A DNA stretch of 64,000 bases from assembly GCF_023115355.1 (NCBI RefSeq), contig NZ_CP096019.1, forward strand, positions 1,798,001-1,862,000, in the 5' to 3' direction. How positions within the stretch are numbered: the first letter of the stretch is position 1; the number at the start of each line of letters is the position of its first letter. The stretch comes from Halocatena salina. GTDB taxonomy: Archaea > Halobacteriota > Halobacteria > Halobacteriales > Haloarculaceae. Below are positions 8,800-17,379 of the stretch, piece after piece. The position numbers and the translations under genes were made by a program. The notes under the pieces are model-generated. The model had not been told where the DNA came from and ran no database searches. It was given only the letters and a program-made list of their open reading frames with translations.

Positions 8800-9480
8800 C
8801 GTAACGTCCTCAATACGAATAAGTGTTCATTTCTTAGCGTCACTGTTCGGCCCGATATTCGACTACACGGGGGTGTATCTCTCCGACGTCCCGTTTCTCG
8901 GCCGTGGGTGTGAATACCACTTCCCGCTTGCCGTATCTGTCATATGCTGTGAGTGAGTGCGGGTCGCTACCACGTCACGCTTGAGTGCTTTCTTCTCGCC
9001 CGAACGATACCTCGTGTGCACTAGGATCATATCTACTCTTATATGTTTCTGCTATACCATAGAGGGAATAAACATAAAATATTGAATTCGAACTCCGTTC
9101 GTATTGGATGTATTACTAATAGCGGTAACTCCCACCGATAGTCCCTTTCAGCTTCGCTCGTCTCGACGCGACCGAGCCGGCATTCCCTGCTCGTTGTCCA
9201 AAACTATTTACCACGTTTATACGATTGATTACTGTATATATGTAGGCGACGTACCGATCGATACAGAAGCATCTCGAACGGCGTACCACCAGTCCGTCGG
9301 TATCGGCCACCGCTGGAACGCCTCGTCTCAGGTGATTCGAGACACGACTGATGGGACGTTCAACGTGCGCTACGTTCGTCACGAGTTTGGCTCGATTTGT
9401 CGTTCTCGGTTCGGTATATCAGCATACGATTCATCCGGATGGATCGCCCGACTTTTACCGGTTTCGAGCAATGATCACAC
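8800..9480. other. 680-base region between rdfA and the DUF5783 gene
   Basis: Contains the rdfA promoter (about 8814-8824), the possible gene fragment at 8840-9040, an AT-rich patch around 9040-9110 and, at 9452-9460, a TATA-like ACTTTTACC upstream of the gene at 9481. A plus-strand frame at 9104-9484 overlaps the next start and shows no protein-like features. Confidence 0.4.
8840..9040 (-). pseudogene. Possible decayed C-terminal fragment with in-frame stop
   Basis: The minus strand has 44 codons ending at the stop 8840-8842 and reading like the end of a protein (REVVFTPTAEKRDVGEIHPRV). There is no start codon: the frame is closed upstream by a TGA at 8975-8977, and beyond it the same frame continues with plausible coding sequence (YDPSAHEVSFGREE). 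A single CGA to TGA change would explain the interruption. I do not recognise the family. The base composition differs from the AT-rich sequence around 9040-9110. Confidence 0.3.
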
Positions 9481-9816
9481 ATGACCGAGTTCGATCCCGA
9501 GCGGTTCGAGGACAAGTACGTCCACTACTTCCCGGAGCTACAGGAGGCGTACAAGCGCGCGTTCGAGACGATGAACGAGCAGTACGACTCACAGTTGATT
9601 CACGCCATCGACCAGCAGGTGCTCAATGAGTCCGAACCGTTCTACGACGACGGGTTCACTATCGAGCTACCGGAGGATCCTACCGAGCGGGTGAGCGGTG
9701 TCGTCGTATCTGACGACAAGGTCGATCGCGTTCTCGACCGATACGTCACGGAACTCCGTCGGGAACTAGCGGCCGTGTTCGATCTCGAGCCGACGGAAGA
9801 CCAACACGAAAAATGA
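9481..9816 (+). CDS. DUF5783 family protein
   Basis: Small acidic cytoplasmic protein of 111 aa, conserved in haloarchaea, without known function. It begins FDPERFEDKYVHYFPELQ, rich in aromatic and acidic residues, and its second half is a mostly helical amphipathic region. No cysteines, membrane segments or known catalytic motif. A TATA-like ACTTTTACC ends about 21 bases before the ATG, so a leaderless mRNA is likely. The NifU-type gene follows after 45 bases on the same strand and may be co-transcribed, although that gene has its own TATA-like sequence. Confidence 0.75.
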   Translation: MTEFDPERFEDKYVHYFPELQEAYKRAFETMNEQYDSQLIHAIDQQVLNESEPFYDDGFTIELPEDPTERVSGVVVSDDKVDRVLDRYVTELRRELAAVFDLEPTEDQHEK

Positions 9817-9861
9817 AACGGCGTGAAAAACCATAAGCGTACTCAGCCGCTACCGATCACT

Positions 9862-10215
9862 ATGAGCACGGAAACCCAGCGGTCGGACGACGAACTCCGA
9901 GAGGAAGTGACCAACTTCCTGCGCCGGAATTTCCCCCAGATCCAGATGCACGGCGGGAGCGCAGCGATCCAGCATCTCGACGCCGAAGCGGGCGAAGTAA
10001 CCGTCGCGCTCGGTGGCGCGTGTAGTGGCTGTGGCATCTCTCCGATGACCATCCAGGCAATCAAAAGCCGGATGGTGTCCGAAATCCCCGAGATCACGAC
10101 GGTCAACGCCGAAACCGGGATGGGCGGCGGTGGCGATCATTCGACTTCACCGTCGTTCCCCGGTGAAATGACCCGCGACGACGAGAGCGACGAAGGACCG
10201 CAGGCACCCTTCTAA
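9862..10215 (+). CDS. NifU C-terminal domain iron-sulfur protein
   Basis: Fe-S cluster scaffold or carrier of 117 aa. It consists of a single Nfu domain (residues 8-90) with the cluster-binding motif GACSGCGIS (Cys54, Cys57), plus a glycine-rich and acidic tail (GMGGGGDH) that is not part of the fold. It probably delivers assembled clusters to apoproteins together with the SUF system encoded elsewhere. The ATG at 9862 was chosen because the upstream in-frame extension is not conserved-looking and an AT-rich ACCATAAG sits about 30 bases before it. Confidence 0.85.
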   Translation: MSTETQRSDDELREEVTNFLRRNFPQIQMHGGSAAIQHLDAEAGEVTVALGGACSGCGISPMTIQAIKSRMVSEIPEITTVNAETGMGGGGDHSTSPSFPGEMTRDDESDEGPQAPF

Positions 10216-10222
10216 CCCGCAA

Positions 10223-11104
10223 TCATCGCAACCCTCGTTCGTGTTCCCACGCCCGGAGCAGTCCGGCGAGCGTCGTGTTCACCGGTGTGTCGTCGTACTC
10301 GGCGACGTATCCGTTGATGGCGTCGATCTCCGTCGGCCGTTCTGAGCGCACATCTTGGAGCATCGAGGACGTGTTATCGGCTGTCGCGTCGATGACGCGT
10401 CTGACGGCTTCGACGACTTCATCACCGGTGAGGTCGATCCCTTCCTGTCGAGCGGCGTGAGCCGTCTCTCTCGCGGCTGTTTCGGCGATCTCGGTCGCTG
10501 GTCCTGCATCCAGCTCCCCGTTTTTGATTCGTGCGAGTGCAGTCGGCGCGTTGATCCCCGTGTTGACCGCGAGCTTCTCCCAGAGCCGTCGGGGCATATC
10601 CTCGGCCACCGTTGCTATGAGTCCAGCCGCCTCGAACGCGCTGGCAACTCGATCGGCGTGCTTCGATCGTCCGCCGTCCGGTGGCCCGAGCACGATCTCA
10701 CCCACACCAGTACACCGTACACGGCCCGGTTCATACGTTGCTCCATACGTACACGTCCCGGCAAGAACGCCGTCAAGGTGCTCCGAGAGGATCCTCTCGT
10801 TACCGAGTCCGTTTTGGAGCGACAGTACGGCGTGTGGCTCACACCTCACGAGTGCTCGTGCCGCTTGGGACGTGTCGAATGATTTAACGGTCACGATCGC
10901 GAGATCGACGCTCGCACTCGCGGGCACTGTCGTCCGGGCGTTCGGCGTCACCCTGACATCCATTTTTCCTTCCACGACCAACCCCCCGTCGCGTACCGAC
11001 CTCATGTGTGGCTTCCGGCCGACCATCGTCACGTCGTGTACTCGGGCGAGCATCCCCCCGATGAGGCTCCCGAGGCTTCCCGCACCGAAGACGAGGATCT
11101 TCAT
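10223..11104 (-). CDS. panE: 2-dehydropantoate 2-reductase (ketopantoate reductase)
   Basis: NADPH-dependent reduction of 2-dehydropantoate to pantoate, in the coenzyme A pathway. The 293-aa protein starts with a Rossmann motif FGAGSLGSLIGG (residues 6-17). The catalytic lysine is in LWEKLAVN (about residue 168), and the C-terminal helical domain has the substrate-binding EIDAINGY. Length is normal for the family. It is convergent with the NifU gene, with only 7 bases between the stops. A dephospho-CoA kinase of the same pathway is encoded at 48175. Confidence 0.85.
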   Translation of the reverse strand: MKILVFGAGSLGSLIGGMLARVHDVTMVGRKPHMRSVRDGGLVVEGKMDVRVTPNARTTVPASASVDLAIVTVKSFDTSQAARALVRCEPHAVLSLQNGLGNERILSEHLDGVLAGTCTYGATYEPGRVRCTGVGEIVLGPPDGGRSKHADRVASAFEAAGLIATVAEDMPRRLWEKLAVNTGINAPTALARIKNGELDAGPATEIAETAARETAHAARQEGIDLTGDEVVEAVRRVIDATADNTSSMLQDVRSERPTEIDAINGYVAEYDDTPVNTTLAGLLRAWEHERGLR

Positions 11105-11407
11105 ATCCCCTGTTACACCACGTCTGTCCTCAGGATATCGGTCTCATGTGGTTCCCAACCTCCAAACTCGCGTTCGAACTAAATCATCATGTATGAAACA
11201 GTATTGTTGTCTCAATGCGTTTGATTCGTCGTACTTCACGAGCACGAACTTTGTACGATAATAAAATTGAGATTTATATCTACTGTATTATCGATACACG
11301 ATCTTTGAGTGATCGTCCGTACCGGTCGAGTACAGGCTTCCGACCGAGTAGCGTGTTCATACCTACCACACCACCGTTATGTAAAACGCGATCGTATTCT
11401 ACGTCGT
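11105..11407. other. AT-rich divergent intergenic region
   Basis: 303 bases between panE and the small zinc protein gene. It contains AT-rich sequence (11190-11310) and, at 11377-11386, the TATA-like TTATGTAAAA for the downstream gene. No gene or RNA recognised. Confidence 0.4.
11377..11386 (+). promoter_or_regulatory. TATA-like box of the small zinc protein gene
   Basis: TTATGTAAAA, 22-31 bases before the ATG at 11408, consistent with leaderless transcription. Confidence 0.45.
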
Positions 11408-11566
11408 ATGCCGGAATGCCAGAATTGTGGTGCATTTGTCACCCGAGCGTATGCACGCGTGTTCACCCCAATTGGCGTCCAGAATCCCCGGGTCTGTCCG
11501 AACTGTGAGGATAAGATCCGGGACGGAGCAAGCGTACGAGAGGCTCGTTCGACGCGACGAACTTAA
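11408..11566 (+). CDS. Small zinc-finger protein (DUF7563-like)
   Basis: A 52-aa protein with two CxxC knuckles, CQNC (residues 4-7) and CPNC (30-33), enclosing the segment YARVFTPIG. It resembles the haloarchaeal DUF7563 family and is a paralogue of the 50-aa protein at 14978 (shared ARVF and CPNC blocks). Function unknown; such single-ribbon proteins may bind nucleic acid or a partner protein. The ATG at 11408 fits the TATA-like box and puts the first knuckle at the N-terminus. Its stop overlaps the stop of the convergent phosphohexomutase gene by four bases. Confidence 0.75.
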   Translation: MPECQNCGAFVTRAYARVFTPIGVQNPRVCPNCEDKIRDGASVREARSTRRT

Positions 11567-12864
11567 TTTACTAATTCTGTAGCACGCTTGAGAGCCGTTT
11601 GTGCCTGCCGTTCGTCTCGTGCTTCTGCTGTGATTCGAACGAGTGGCTGCGTTCCGCTCGCGCGGACGAGAAACCACGCATCGCCGAGATCCACCCGGAC
11701 ACCATCGAGGGTCGTTACGGCCGTTTCATCGTACTCGGTGTGCACTCGCTCGCGGACTGCGGCCATGGTTTCTGCTTTGTCGTTGGTTTCGACGTTCGTG
11801 CGTCGGATCGGATAGCTCGGGATCGCCTCGATGCGCTGTTCGATCGGTTGCTCGGCAGCAAGTTCGACGAGCCGACAGGCTGCGAGTGGTCCGTCGGGAC
11901 AACGGGTCTGTTCGGGCCAGATCCATGCGCCACTGGGTTCACCACCGAAAGGAACGCCGTCGCCGACCGCCGACGCGACGTATACATCGCCGACGGGCGT
12001 GTGCTCGACTCCGACCCCTTGGGTGTCGAGGTGGTCCTCGACGGCGAGACTCGTATCGACGGGTACGGCAACCCGATCCCCGTCGTCGGTCGACGTCGCC
12101 GCCAACAGCCCGAGTAAAGCGTCTTTGGGAACGAACTGCCCCGTTCCGTCGACAGCCATCATCCGGTCGGCGTCGCCATCATGGGCAATACCGAGGTCAG
12201 CGTCGGTTTCCGATACGGTCGCACAGAGGGTAGAGAGAGTCTCAGCGGTCGGTTCGCTCGGCCGACCGGGAAATCTGCCGTCGGGCTGTGCATTAAGCGT
12301 TTCGACGTGACACCCCAACTCGACGAGGGCGTCGACGGTGACGCCCCCGGCTCCATTGCCGAGATCGACGACGACGTGGGGCGGGGTGTCGAGCGTCGTG
12401 GCGTCGACGAGCGCTTTGACGTGGCGTTCGGTCGCGTCGGCCGTGGTGTAGCTCCCTTGCTCGTCCCATCCCCGGAGTTCCGAAGCGACGCCATCACGCA
12501 CGCGCGCTTCGACCGTCTCGCGTAGCTCTGCACCGAACGCTTGTCCGTCCGGCTGCCAGAGTTTCAGTCCGTTGTCCTCCGGCGGGTTGTGAGAAGCGGT
12601 GATCGAACAGCCAGCATCGGCGTCGTACCAACCGACAGCACGGGCGACGGTCGGCGTTGCCGCCAACGCGAGGTCCACGACATCCGCACCGACTTCGCGC
12701 GCCCCGGCGGCGAACGCATCCGCTAGAATCCGTCCGCTTTCGCGTGGATCCCGGCCCATCACGATCCGGTCCGCGTCGACGCCGACTGCCCGCCCGATCG
12801 CGAGCGCAAGCTCTGCGGTCACCTCCTCTCCGACAGGACCACGAATACCGCTCGTTCCGAACAT
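11563..12864 (-). CDS. glmM: Phosphoglucosamine mutase-type phosphohexomutase
   Basis: Alpha-D-phosphohexomutase of 433 aa, probably interconverting glucosamine-6-P and glucosamine-1-P for amino-sugar nucleotide synthesis. All four signatures are present: phosphoserine loop TASHNPPEDNG, metal loop HDGDADRM, sugar-binding GEPSGAW and phosphate-binding RASGTQPL. The start SGIRGPVGEEV is typical of archaeal GlmM. A second member of the superfamily is encoded at 15633, with the sugar motif GEESGG, so the two probably have different sugars. Confidence 0.85.
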   Translation of the reverse strand: MFGTSGIRGPVGEEVTAELALAIGRAVGVDADRIVMGRDPRESGRILADAFAAGAREVGADVVDLALAATPTVARAVGWYDADAGCSITASHNPPEDNGLKLWQPDGQAFGAELRETVEARVRDGVASELRGWDEQGSYTTADATERHVKALVDATTLDTPPHVVVDLGNGAGGVTVDALVELGCHVETLNAQPDGRFPGRPSEPTAETLSTLCATVSETDADLGIAHDGDADRMMAVDGTGQFVPKDALLGLLAATSTDDGDRVAVPVDTSLAVEDHLDTQGVGVEHTPVGDVYVASAVGDGVPFGGEPSGAWIWPEQTRCPDGPLAACRLVELAAEQPIEQRIEAIPSYPIRRTNVETNDKAETMAAVRERVHTEYDETAVTTLDGVRVDLGDAWFLVRASGTQPLVRITAEARDERQAQTALKRATELVN

Positions 12865-13023
12865 GCTCGTCCCTCAACGCTCGTGATGAAAACGGCTGCG
12901 ATCCCTCTTTTTTGCGTTCGGTGTGCTTCGTTCACCCAGCGGTTTCACCCCCGACAGCGATGTTCGAAGGGTCTCTGCAGACGAAGGTGATGGTTTTTCA
13001 GCCGTCGCCCGAAACTGGCGGTC

Positions 13024-13710
13024 ATGAAAGCATCGGACGGTACCGACGAGGCAAAGCGCCGCGCCGGGGAGTCAGCAGCCCAACAGGTAGAGAGCGGCAT
13101 GGTCGTCGGTCTCGGAACGGGCAGCACGGCGGCCCACGCGATCCGAGCGCTCGGCGAGAAGGTCACGGCCGGGATGGAGATCCACGGCGTTCCGACATCG
13201 TATCAGTCTCGCAGCCTTGCCCGCGAGGTCGGGATTCCCCTCTGCACGCTCGAGGAAGCACGTCCGGATATCGCTATCGATGGCGCGGATCAACTGCGAC
13301 TCGATGGCGCGTTGGTGAAAGGCGGTGGCGCAGCCCACGCGCGCGAAAAAATCGTCGACACGAGCGCAACGCGCTGTCTCATCGTCGCTGACGACACCAA
13401 ACTCACCGACACGCTTGATCACCCCGTTCCAGTCGAACTGCTTCCTGATGCCATCTCGACGGTCGAACGCGCGATTCGCAAACGAGACGGCGATCCCACC
13501 TTACGAACCGCACGGAGAAAGGATGGTCCCGTCGTCACCGACAACGGAAATCTCGTCTTCGACTGTGCGTTCGGACCGATCGAAACCCCGAAGTCGCTTG
13601 CAACATCGCTGTCTGCGATTCCCGGCATCGTCGAACACGGGATCTTTACCGACGTGGCTACGGAGATTCACATCGGTTCGAGCGACGACGTTACTATCCA
13701 CTCCGTGTGA
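13024..13710 (+). CDS. rpiA: Ribose-5-phosphate isomerase A
   Basis: Interconverts ribose 5-phosphate and ribulose 5-phosphate, supplying ribose for nucleotides. The 228-aa protein has the phosphate-binding GLGTGSTAAHAI (residues 29-40), the acidic IAIDGADQ motif, the KGGGAAHAREKI segment with the catalytic lysine and glutamate, and the C-terminal EHGIFTDVATEIHIG block, all as in RpiA. Cytoplasmic. It is flanked by convergent neighbours and seems to be monocistronic. Confidence 0.93.
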   Translation: MKASDGTDEAKRRAGESAAQQVESGMVVGLGTGSTAAHAIRALGEKVTAGMEIHGVPTSYQSRSLAREVGIPLCTLEEARPDIAIDGADQLRLDGALVKGGGAAHAREKIVDTSATRCLIVADDTKLTDTLDHPVPVELLPDAISTVERAIRKRDGDPTLRTARRKDGPVVTDNGNLVFDCAFGPIETPKSLATSLSAIPGIVEHGIFTDVATEIHIGSSDDVTIHSV

Positions 13711-13760
13711 TTCACGACTGAGGAAAACGATACGGTGCAGTACCGTACGATACCGCGACC

Positions 13761-13928
13761 TTACAGGTCGCGAGGCTGGACTGTCTTACGATCGTTCTCC
13801 TGTGCACGACGTGCAGCGTCGTCGAGGAGATCCTGGACCTCCTCGTCGAGCGCGTCGTAGAAATCCGACGCCACGTTCATCTCATTAAGCGCGTCCTTTA
13901 CGGCGGCTTTGACGATTAGATCTGCCAT
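13761..13928 (-). CDS. DUF1931 small histone-fold protein
   Basis: A 55-aa protein, nearly all helical (KAAVKDALNEMNVASDFYDA, then an acidic helix and the end DRKTVQPRDL). It belongs to the DUF1931 group of histone-fold-like proteins common in archaea. It may dimerise and bind DNA, but the strongly acidic composition makes a classical nucleosomal role unsure. A very good TATA box lies 25-32 bases before the ATG, which implies a leaderless and probably well expressed mRNA. Convergent with rpiA, 50 bases between the stops. Confidence 0.85.
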   Translation of the reverse strand: MADLIVKAAVKDALNEMNVASDFYDALDEEVQDLLDDAARRAQENDRKTVQPRDL

Positions 13929-13952
13929 ACAGAAACCCCTTCACGGACTTCC

Positions 13953-13960
13953 TTTATAAA
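13953..13960 (-). promoter_or_regulatory. TATA box of the DUF1931 gene
   Basis: Palindromic TTTATAAA, 25-32 bases before the start codon at 13928. One of the best TATA boxes in the window. Confidence 0.7.
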
Positions 13961-14104
13961 CTTTCTCAAATACGGAACCTCTCTGTGGTGATGACGGCAT
14001 TTTCTGGTCACAGTAGATAGGAATCAAAGTATATTTCATATGACAATATGGAGAATACATCTCGGAGTCGATGCCTAGGTGTGTTTCCGGGCCTGAGATG
14101 GAAT

Positions 14105-14872
14105 ATGCGTGAGCTACTGGAGTCCGTCGCCGCGGGCGAGTTATCGATCGAACAAGCGGAGGCAGAACTGGCTGGCTACGCAACGGGGGAAACGGGACGA
14201 TTCGATGCCGCGCGCGGGTCTCGTACCGGCGTTCCCGAAGTGATACTCGCGGCTGGCAAGACGCCCGAAGAAACCGCATCGATGGCTGCGCTCGCGGTCG
14301 AGACGACCGATCGGGCAATCGTCACTCGCGTCGATTCCCCGACCGCAGCTGCGATCGAGGACCGCCTCGCCCAAGCACACCCAGAGGCCACTATCGATCA
14401 CACGGACCGCTCGGAGACGCTCGTCATCCACGGGCCGTCGTTCGATCCACCCACTCTCGACGCGGACGTCGGGATCGTTACCGCCGGGACGTCCGACGCC
14501 GGACCGGCCGGGGAGGCGGCAACCATCGTGAGCGAGATGGGGGCACACCTGACACGGATCGACGATGTCGGCGTTGCTGGTATCGCTCGACTGATCGACC
14601 GACTCGAACTGTGTCGGTCCCAAGACGTCCTCATCGTCGCTGCGGGTCGGGAGGGCGCGCTTCCAACCGTGCTTGCGGGATTGGTCGATGTGCCACTGAT
14701 CGGTCTCCCCGTTTCAAACGGGTACGGCTACGGTGGCGACGGCCGAGCCGCGCTTTCTGGGATGCTCCAGTCGTGTACCCCGATCACTGTCGTGAACATC
14801 GATGCTGGATTCACCGCTGGCGCGCAAGCCGGTCTCATCGCGCGCGGATTCGATACCGCTCGTAGCGACTGA
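14105..14872 (+). CDS. larB: LarB, nickel-pincer cofactor biosynthesis carboxylase
   Basis: Protein of 255 aa of the LarB family, related to N5-CAIR mutase PurE. LarB carboxylates and hydrolyses nicotinic acid adenine dinucleotide to make the precursor of the nickel-pincer nucleotide of lactate racemase. The N-terminal helical part (RELLESVAAGELSIEQAEAE) is followed by the PurE-like domain with VTAGTSDAGPAGEAA and the C-terminal VAAGREGALPTVLAGL and GYGYGGDG. LarC and LarE are not in this window. Start chosen at the ATG at 14105 (MRELLES), where the family begins; an ATG at 14048 would add 19 unconserved residues. Confidence 0.85.
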   Translation: MRELLESVAAGELSIEQAEAELAGYATGETGRFDAARGSRTGVPEVILAAGKTPEETASMAALAVETTDRAIVTRVDSPTAAAIEDRLAQAHPEATIDHTDRSETLVIHGPSFDPPTLDADVGIVTAGTSDAGPAGEAATIVSEMGAHLTRIDDVGVAGIARLIDRLELCRSQDVLIVAAGREGALPTVLAGLVDVPLIGLPVSNGYGYGGDGRAALSGMLQSCTPITVVNIDAGFTAGAQAGLIARGFDTARSD

Positions 14873-14977
14873 TCGTACTCTCGTTGTATTCTCTGATATG
14901 AACTATCGAAATTACGAGGATATATAGGTGTTGAATATCAAAAGGGTACTGCTGACACACACCGTGTCGGTATAACA

Positions 14978-15130
14978 ATGGCCAAGTGCGACCACTGTGG
15001 CGCGCACGTCTCCGGACGCTTTGCCCGCGTCTTCGCTGATGAGAGTGGGACGATCTTGGCGTGTCCTAACTGTTCGGCGAACGCGGGGATCGCAGAGGTA
15101 TCCCGGGACCGCGCCGGAAATATCCGATGA
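14978..15130 (+). CDS. Small zinc-finger protein, paralogue of the one at 11408
   Basis: A 50-aa protein with CDHC (residues 4-7) and CPNC (29-32) knuckles around the conserved FARVFADESG, followed by ANAGIAEVSRD. Resembles the haloarchaeal DUF7563 family. The shared spacing and ARVF core with the gene at 11408 point to a duplication or to a family with several members per genome. Function unknown. The start is fixed by the N-terminal zinc knuckle. Confidence 0.75.
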   Translation: MAKCDHCGAHVSGRFARVFADESGTILACPNCSANAGIAEVSRDRAGNIR

Positions 15131-15339
15131 GGCTATCATCGAACCGTCGTTTGAGCTTGACACACTCTCGCGGCTGAAACGGCAAGAATATGATAGTTCT
15201 TGCTGACCAGCCCAAACCCGAATTTTGGGGGATTTTGCGGGCCTGTACGGGTAACTGTTCACGACATCTCATCGTTGATATGATGGGTTTGGATGGTCGA
15301 CCCCAACGGATTTCTTGGATTCAGTCGTATCCGTTCGGT

Positions 15340-15576
15340 GTGCATTACGTGTACGTGCTGCGCTGTGGGGATGGGTCGTTGTACACTGGGTACACAACCG
15401 ATGTGAACCGCAGGCTCGAACAACACCGAGCCGGCGACGGTGCGAAATACACCCGTGGTCGTGGCCCGTTGACGGTCGTCCACACCGAGGCGTACGAAAC
15501 CCGGTCGGCCGCCATGTCCCGAGAACATGAGATCAAACAGCTCTCCCACGACGACAAGGAACAGCTCATCGACTGA
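15340..15576 (+). CDS. GIY-YIG domain protein (UPF0213 type)
   Basis: Small protein of 78 aa consisting of only a GIY-YIG nuclease-like domain: YVYVLRC, then LYTGYTTDVNRRLEQH (the GIY-YIG core with its arginine), and the conserved glutamate region around REHEIKQL. The UPF0213/SLX1-like group has unknown substrate, possibly branched or damaged DNA. The reading frame is open back to 15190, but the family starts directly before YVYVL, so I prefer the GTG at 15340. Confidence 0.75.
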   Translation: MHYVYVLRCGDGSLYTGYTTDVNRRLEQHRAGDGAKYTRGRGPLTVVHTEAYETRSAAMSREHEIKQLSHDDKEQLID

Positions 15577-15632
15577 CGGCTTCCCCGGATCGAGTGGGGG
15601 AGGTTTTTATTCGTGCCGTTGGAGAGCCGAGT

Positions 15633-17009
15633 ATGGACCCCGAAGATCAGATCGTGTTCGGCACTGACGGTTGGCGTGATACACTCGATACGTTTACCGA
15701 GCCTCGGGTGCGGATCGTCGCCCAAGCGATCGCAACCCAGATCGAAACGGGAACGGTTGCGGTGGGATACGACGCTCGTGATGGGTCGCGTGACTTTGCG
15801 GACGCGGTCGCCGACGTGCTCACCGACAACGGGATCGACGTGATCGTCAGCGAACGCGACTGTCCGACGCCGGTGCTCGCGTGGACGATCACTGACCGTG
15901 ATCTCGATGGCGGCGTGATGATCACGGCGAGCCACAATCCACCGGAGTATAACGGCATCAAGTTCCTTCCGCCGGACGGAGCACCCGCGTTGCCGTCTGT
16001 GACTGACGAACTGAGCGACCAGTTGGCAGACCCGACCGCAGTGGCGGTCTCCGAACGCGGTGATCGACACGACGATACGTTCACGACCGCGTACGGACAG
16101 CACGCCTTCGCATTCGTGGATTCTCACCTCGATCTAGAGGGAACGACGATCGCCTACGACGCGATGTACGGCAGCGGTCGCGGCGTCACCGACGCGTTGT
16201 TAGCTGAGACCGGTGCGGCTGTCGATCGGCTCCGGTGTGAGCGCGATCCGACGTTTGGGGGGACACCGCCCGAACCGAGCGCCGACCGGCTCGAATCCCT
16301 CACCGAACGCGTTACCGCCGGTCCCGCGTCGCTTGGCATCGCCAACGATGGCGACGCCGATCGGATCGCCGTCATCACCCCCGATCGGGGCTATCTCGAC
16401 CCGAACCTCTACTACGCGGTGTTGTACGAGTATCTCCTCGAAACGTCGTCCGGCCCGGCGGTTCGAACGGTGTCGACCACGCATCTCATCGATCGCATCG
16501 GTGCCGCCCACGGCGAACGCGTGATCGAGACGCCGGTCGGATTCAAGTGGGTTGCGGATGCGATGGCAGAGCACGACGCGATCATCGGTGGCGAAGAGAG
16601 CGGTGGCTTCGGTCTCACGCCCCACCTCCGGAACAAAGACGGCGTCTTGCTCGCGCTGTTGACGGCCGCCGCCCACGCTGAGCGACCGCTCGACGACCGT
16701 GCTGACGACATCACCGAGACGTACGGCGAGATCCATCAAGATCGGCTGAGCGTCGCCTGTCCCGACGATCGAAAATCCGGCGTGCTTTCCGAACTGGAAA
16801 ACGTCATTCCCGACCGCGTTGCCGGGACGGCAGTGGAATCGATCGGGACGAGCGACGGCTTCAAAATCAACCTCGAAGACGGCTCGTGGCTGCTCGTCAG
16901 ACCGAGCGGCACCGAGCCGAAGCTCCGCGTGTACGCCGAAGCGGATTCGGACGCGCGCGTCAACGAACTGTTGGTGGCCGGGGAGGATCTCACCGAGCCG
17001 CTGGTTTAA
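15633..17009 (+). CDS. Phosphoglucomutase/phosphomannomutase
   Basis: Phosphohexomutase of 458 aa. Motifs in order: FGTDGWRDT near the N-terminus, phosphoserine loop ITASHNPPEYNG, metal loop NDGDADRI, sugar loop GGEESGGFG and phosphate loop RPSGTEPKLRVY. The GEESGG form suggests glucose or mannose phosphate rather than glucosamine phosphate as substrate, which complements the GlmM-like enzyme at 11563. Its products would feed the nucleotide sugars used for glycoprotein and exopolysaccharide synthesis. The ATG at 15633 gives the usual N-terminus. It overlaps the convergent acetyltransferase gene by 20 bases. Confidence 0.85.
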   Translation: MDPEDQIVFGTDGWRDTLDTFTEPRVRIVAQAIATQIETGTVAVGYDARDGSRDFADAVADVLTDNGIDVIVSERDCPTPVLAWTITDRDLDGGVMITASHNPPEYNGIKFLPPDGAPALPSVTDELSDQLADPTAVAVSERGDRHDDTFTTAYGQHAFAFVDSHLDLEGTTIAYDAMYGSGRGVTDALLAETGAAVDRLRCERDPTFGGTPPEPSADRLESLTERVTAGPASLGIANDGDADRIAVITPDRGYLDPNLYYAVLYEYLLETSSGPAVRTVSTTHLIDRIGAAHGERVIETPVGFKWVADAMAEHDAIIGGEESGGFGLTPHLRNKDGVLLALLTAAAHAERPLDDRADDITETYGEIHQDRLSVACPDDRKSGVLSELENVIPDRVAGTAVESIGTSDGFKINLEDGSWLLVRPSGTEPKLRVYAEADSDARVNELLVAGEDLTEPLV

Positions 17010-17379
17010 CGCCTCGCCATCGATCGCCCGTCCGTTCGATGTCGAAGCCCAACGACTCGTAGAACTCGCTCACACCCGGACGGAACGCGGCGGTAAGTCG
17101 CCCGCGCGTGCTCGCGGCGTCGACGAGCGCCGTCCCGATCCCCTGTCCGCGTCGGTTCGGACGCACCGCGATCGCCTCGATGTGGGTGTCGTCCAGTACC
17201 ACCGTCCCGAGAATCCGCTCCTCCTCGGTGGCGACCAGAACGGCTCCCGACGAGAGCCTGTCTCTGACCGTTTCCACGGCGATATCGAGCAACGCAGCGT
17301 CGAGAATCGCCATCACCGTCGGAAGCGCCTCGGCTCTGGCGGGGCGAACGTCGAACTGCGGCGCGATGTGATCAGTCAC
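16990..17379 (-). CDS. GNAT family N-acetyltransferase
   Basis: A 129-aa acetyl-CoA-dependent transferase. The acetyl-CoA loop is RPNRRGQGIGTALV after the strand IEAIAV, and the C-terminal YESLGFDIERTG is typical of GNAT folds. The acceptor is unknown. It starts with GTG, which overlaps the stop codon of the samp2 gene by one base (TAGTG), so the two are probably translationally coupled. Coupling to a ubiquitin-like modifier gene is worth noting but does not prove a functional link. Confidence 0.8.
   Translation of the reverse strand: MTDHIAPQFDVRPARAEALPTVMAILDAALLDIAVETVRDRLSSGAVLVATEEERILGTVVLDDTHIEAIAVRPNRRGQGIGTALVDAASTRGRLTAAFRPGVSEFYESLGFDIERTGDRWRGVKPAAR

Noticed and set aside
9104-9484. 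Plus-strand frame of 126 codons before the DUF5783 gene
   Set aside because: No protein-like conservation or promoter, overlaps the next start, and lies in AT-rich non-coding sequence.
15345-16127. Minus-strand frame of 260 codons
   Set aside because: Antisense to the GIY-YIG and phosphohexomutase genes.
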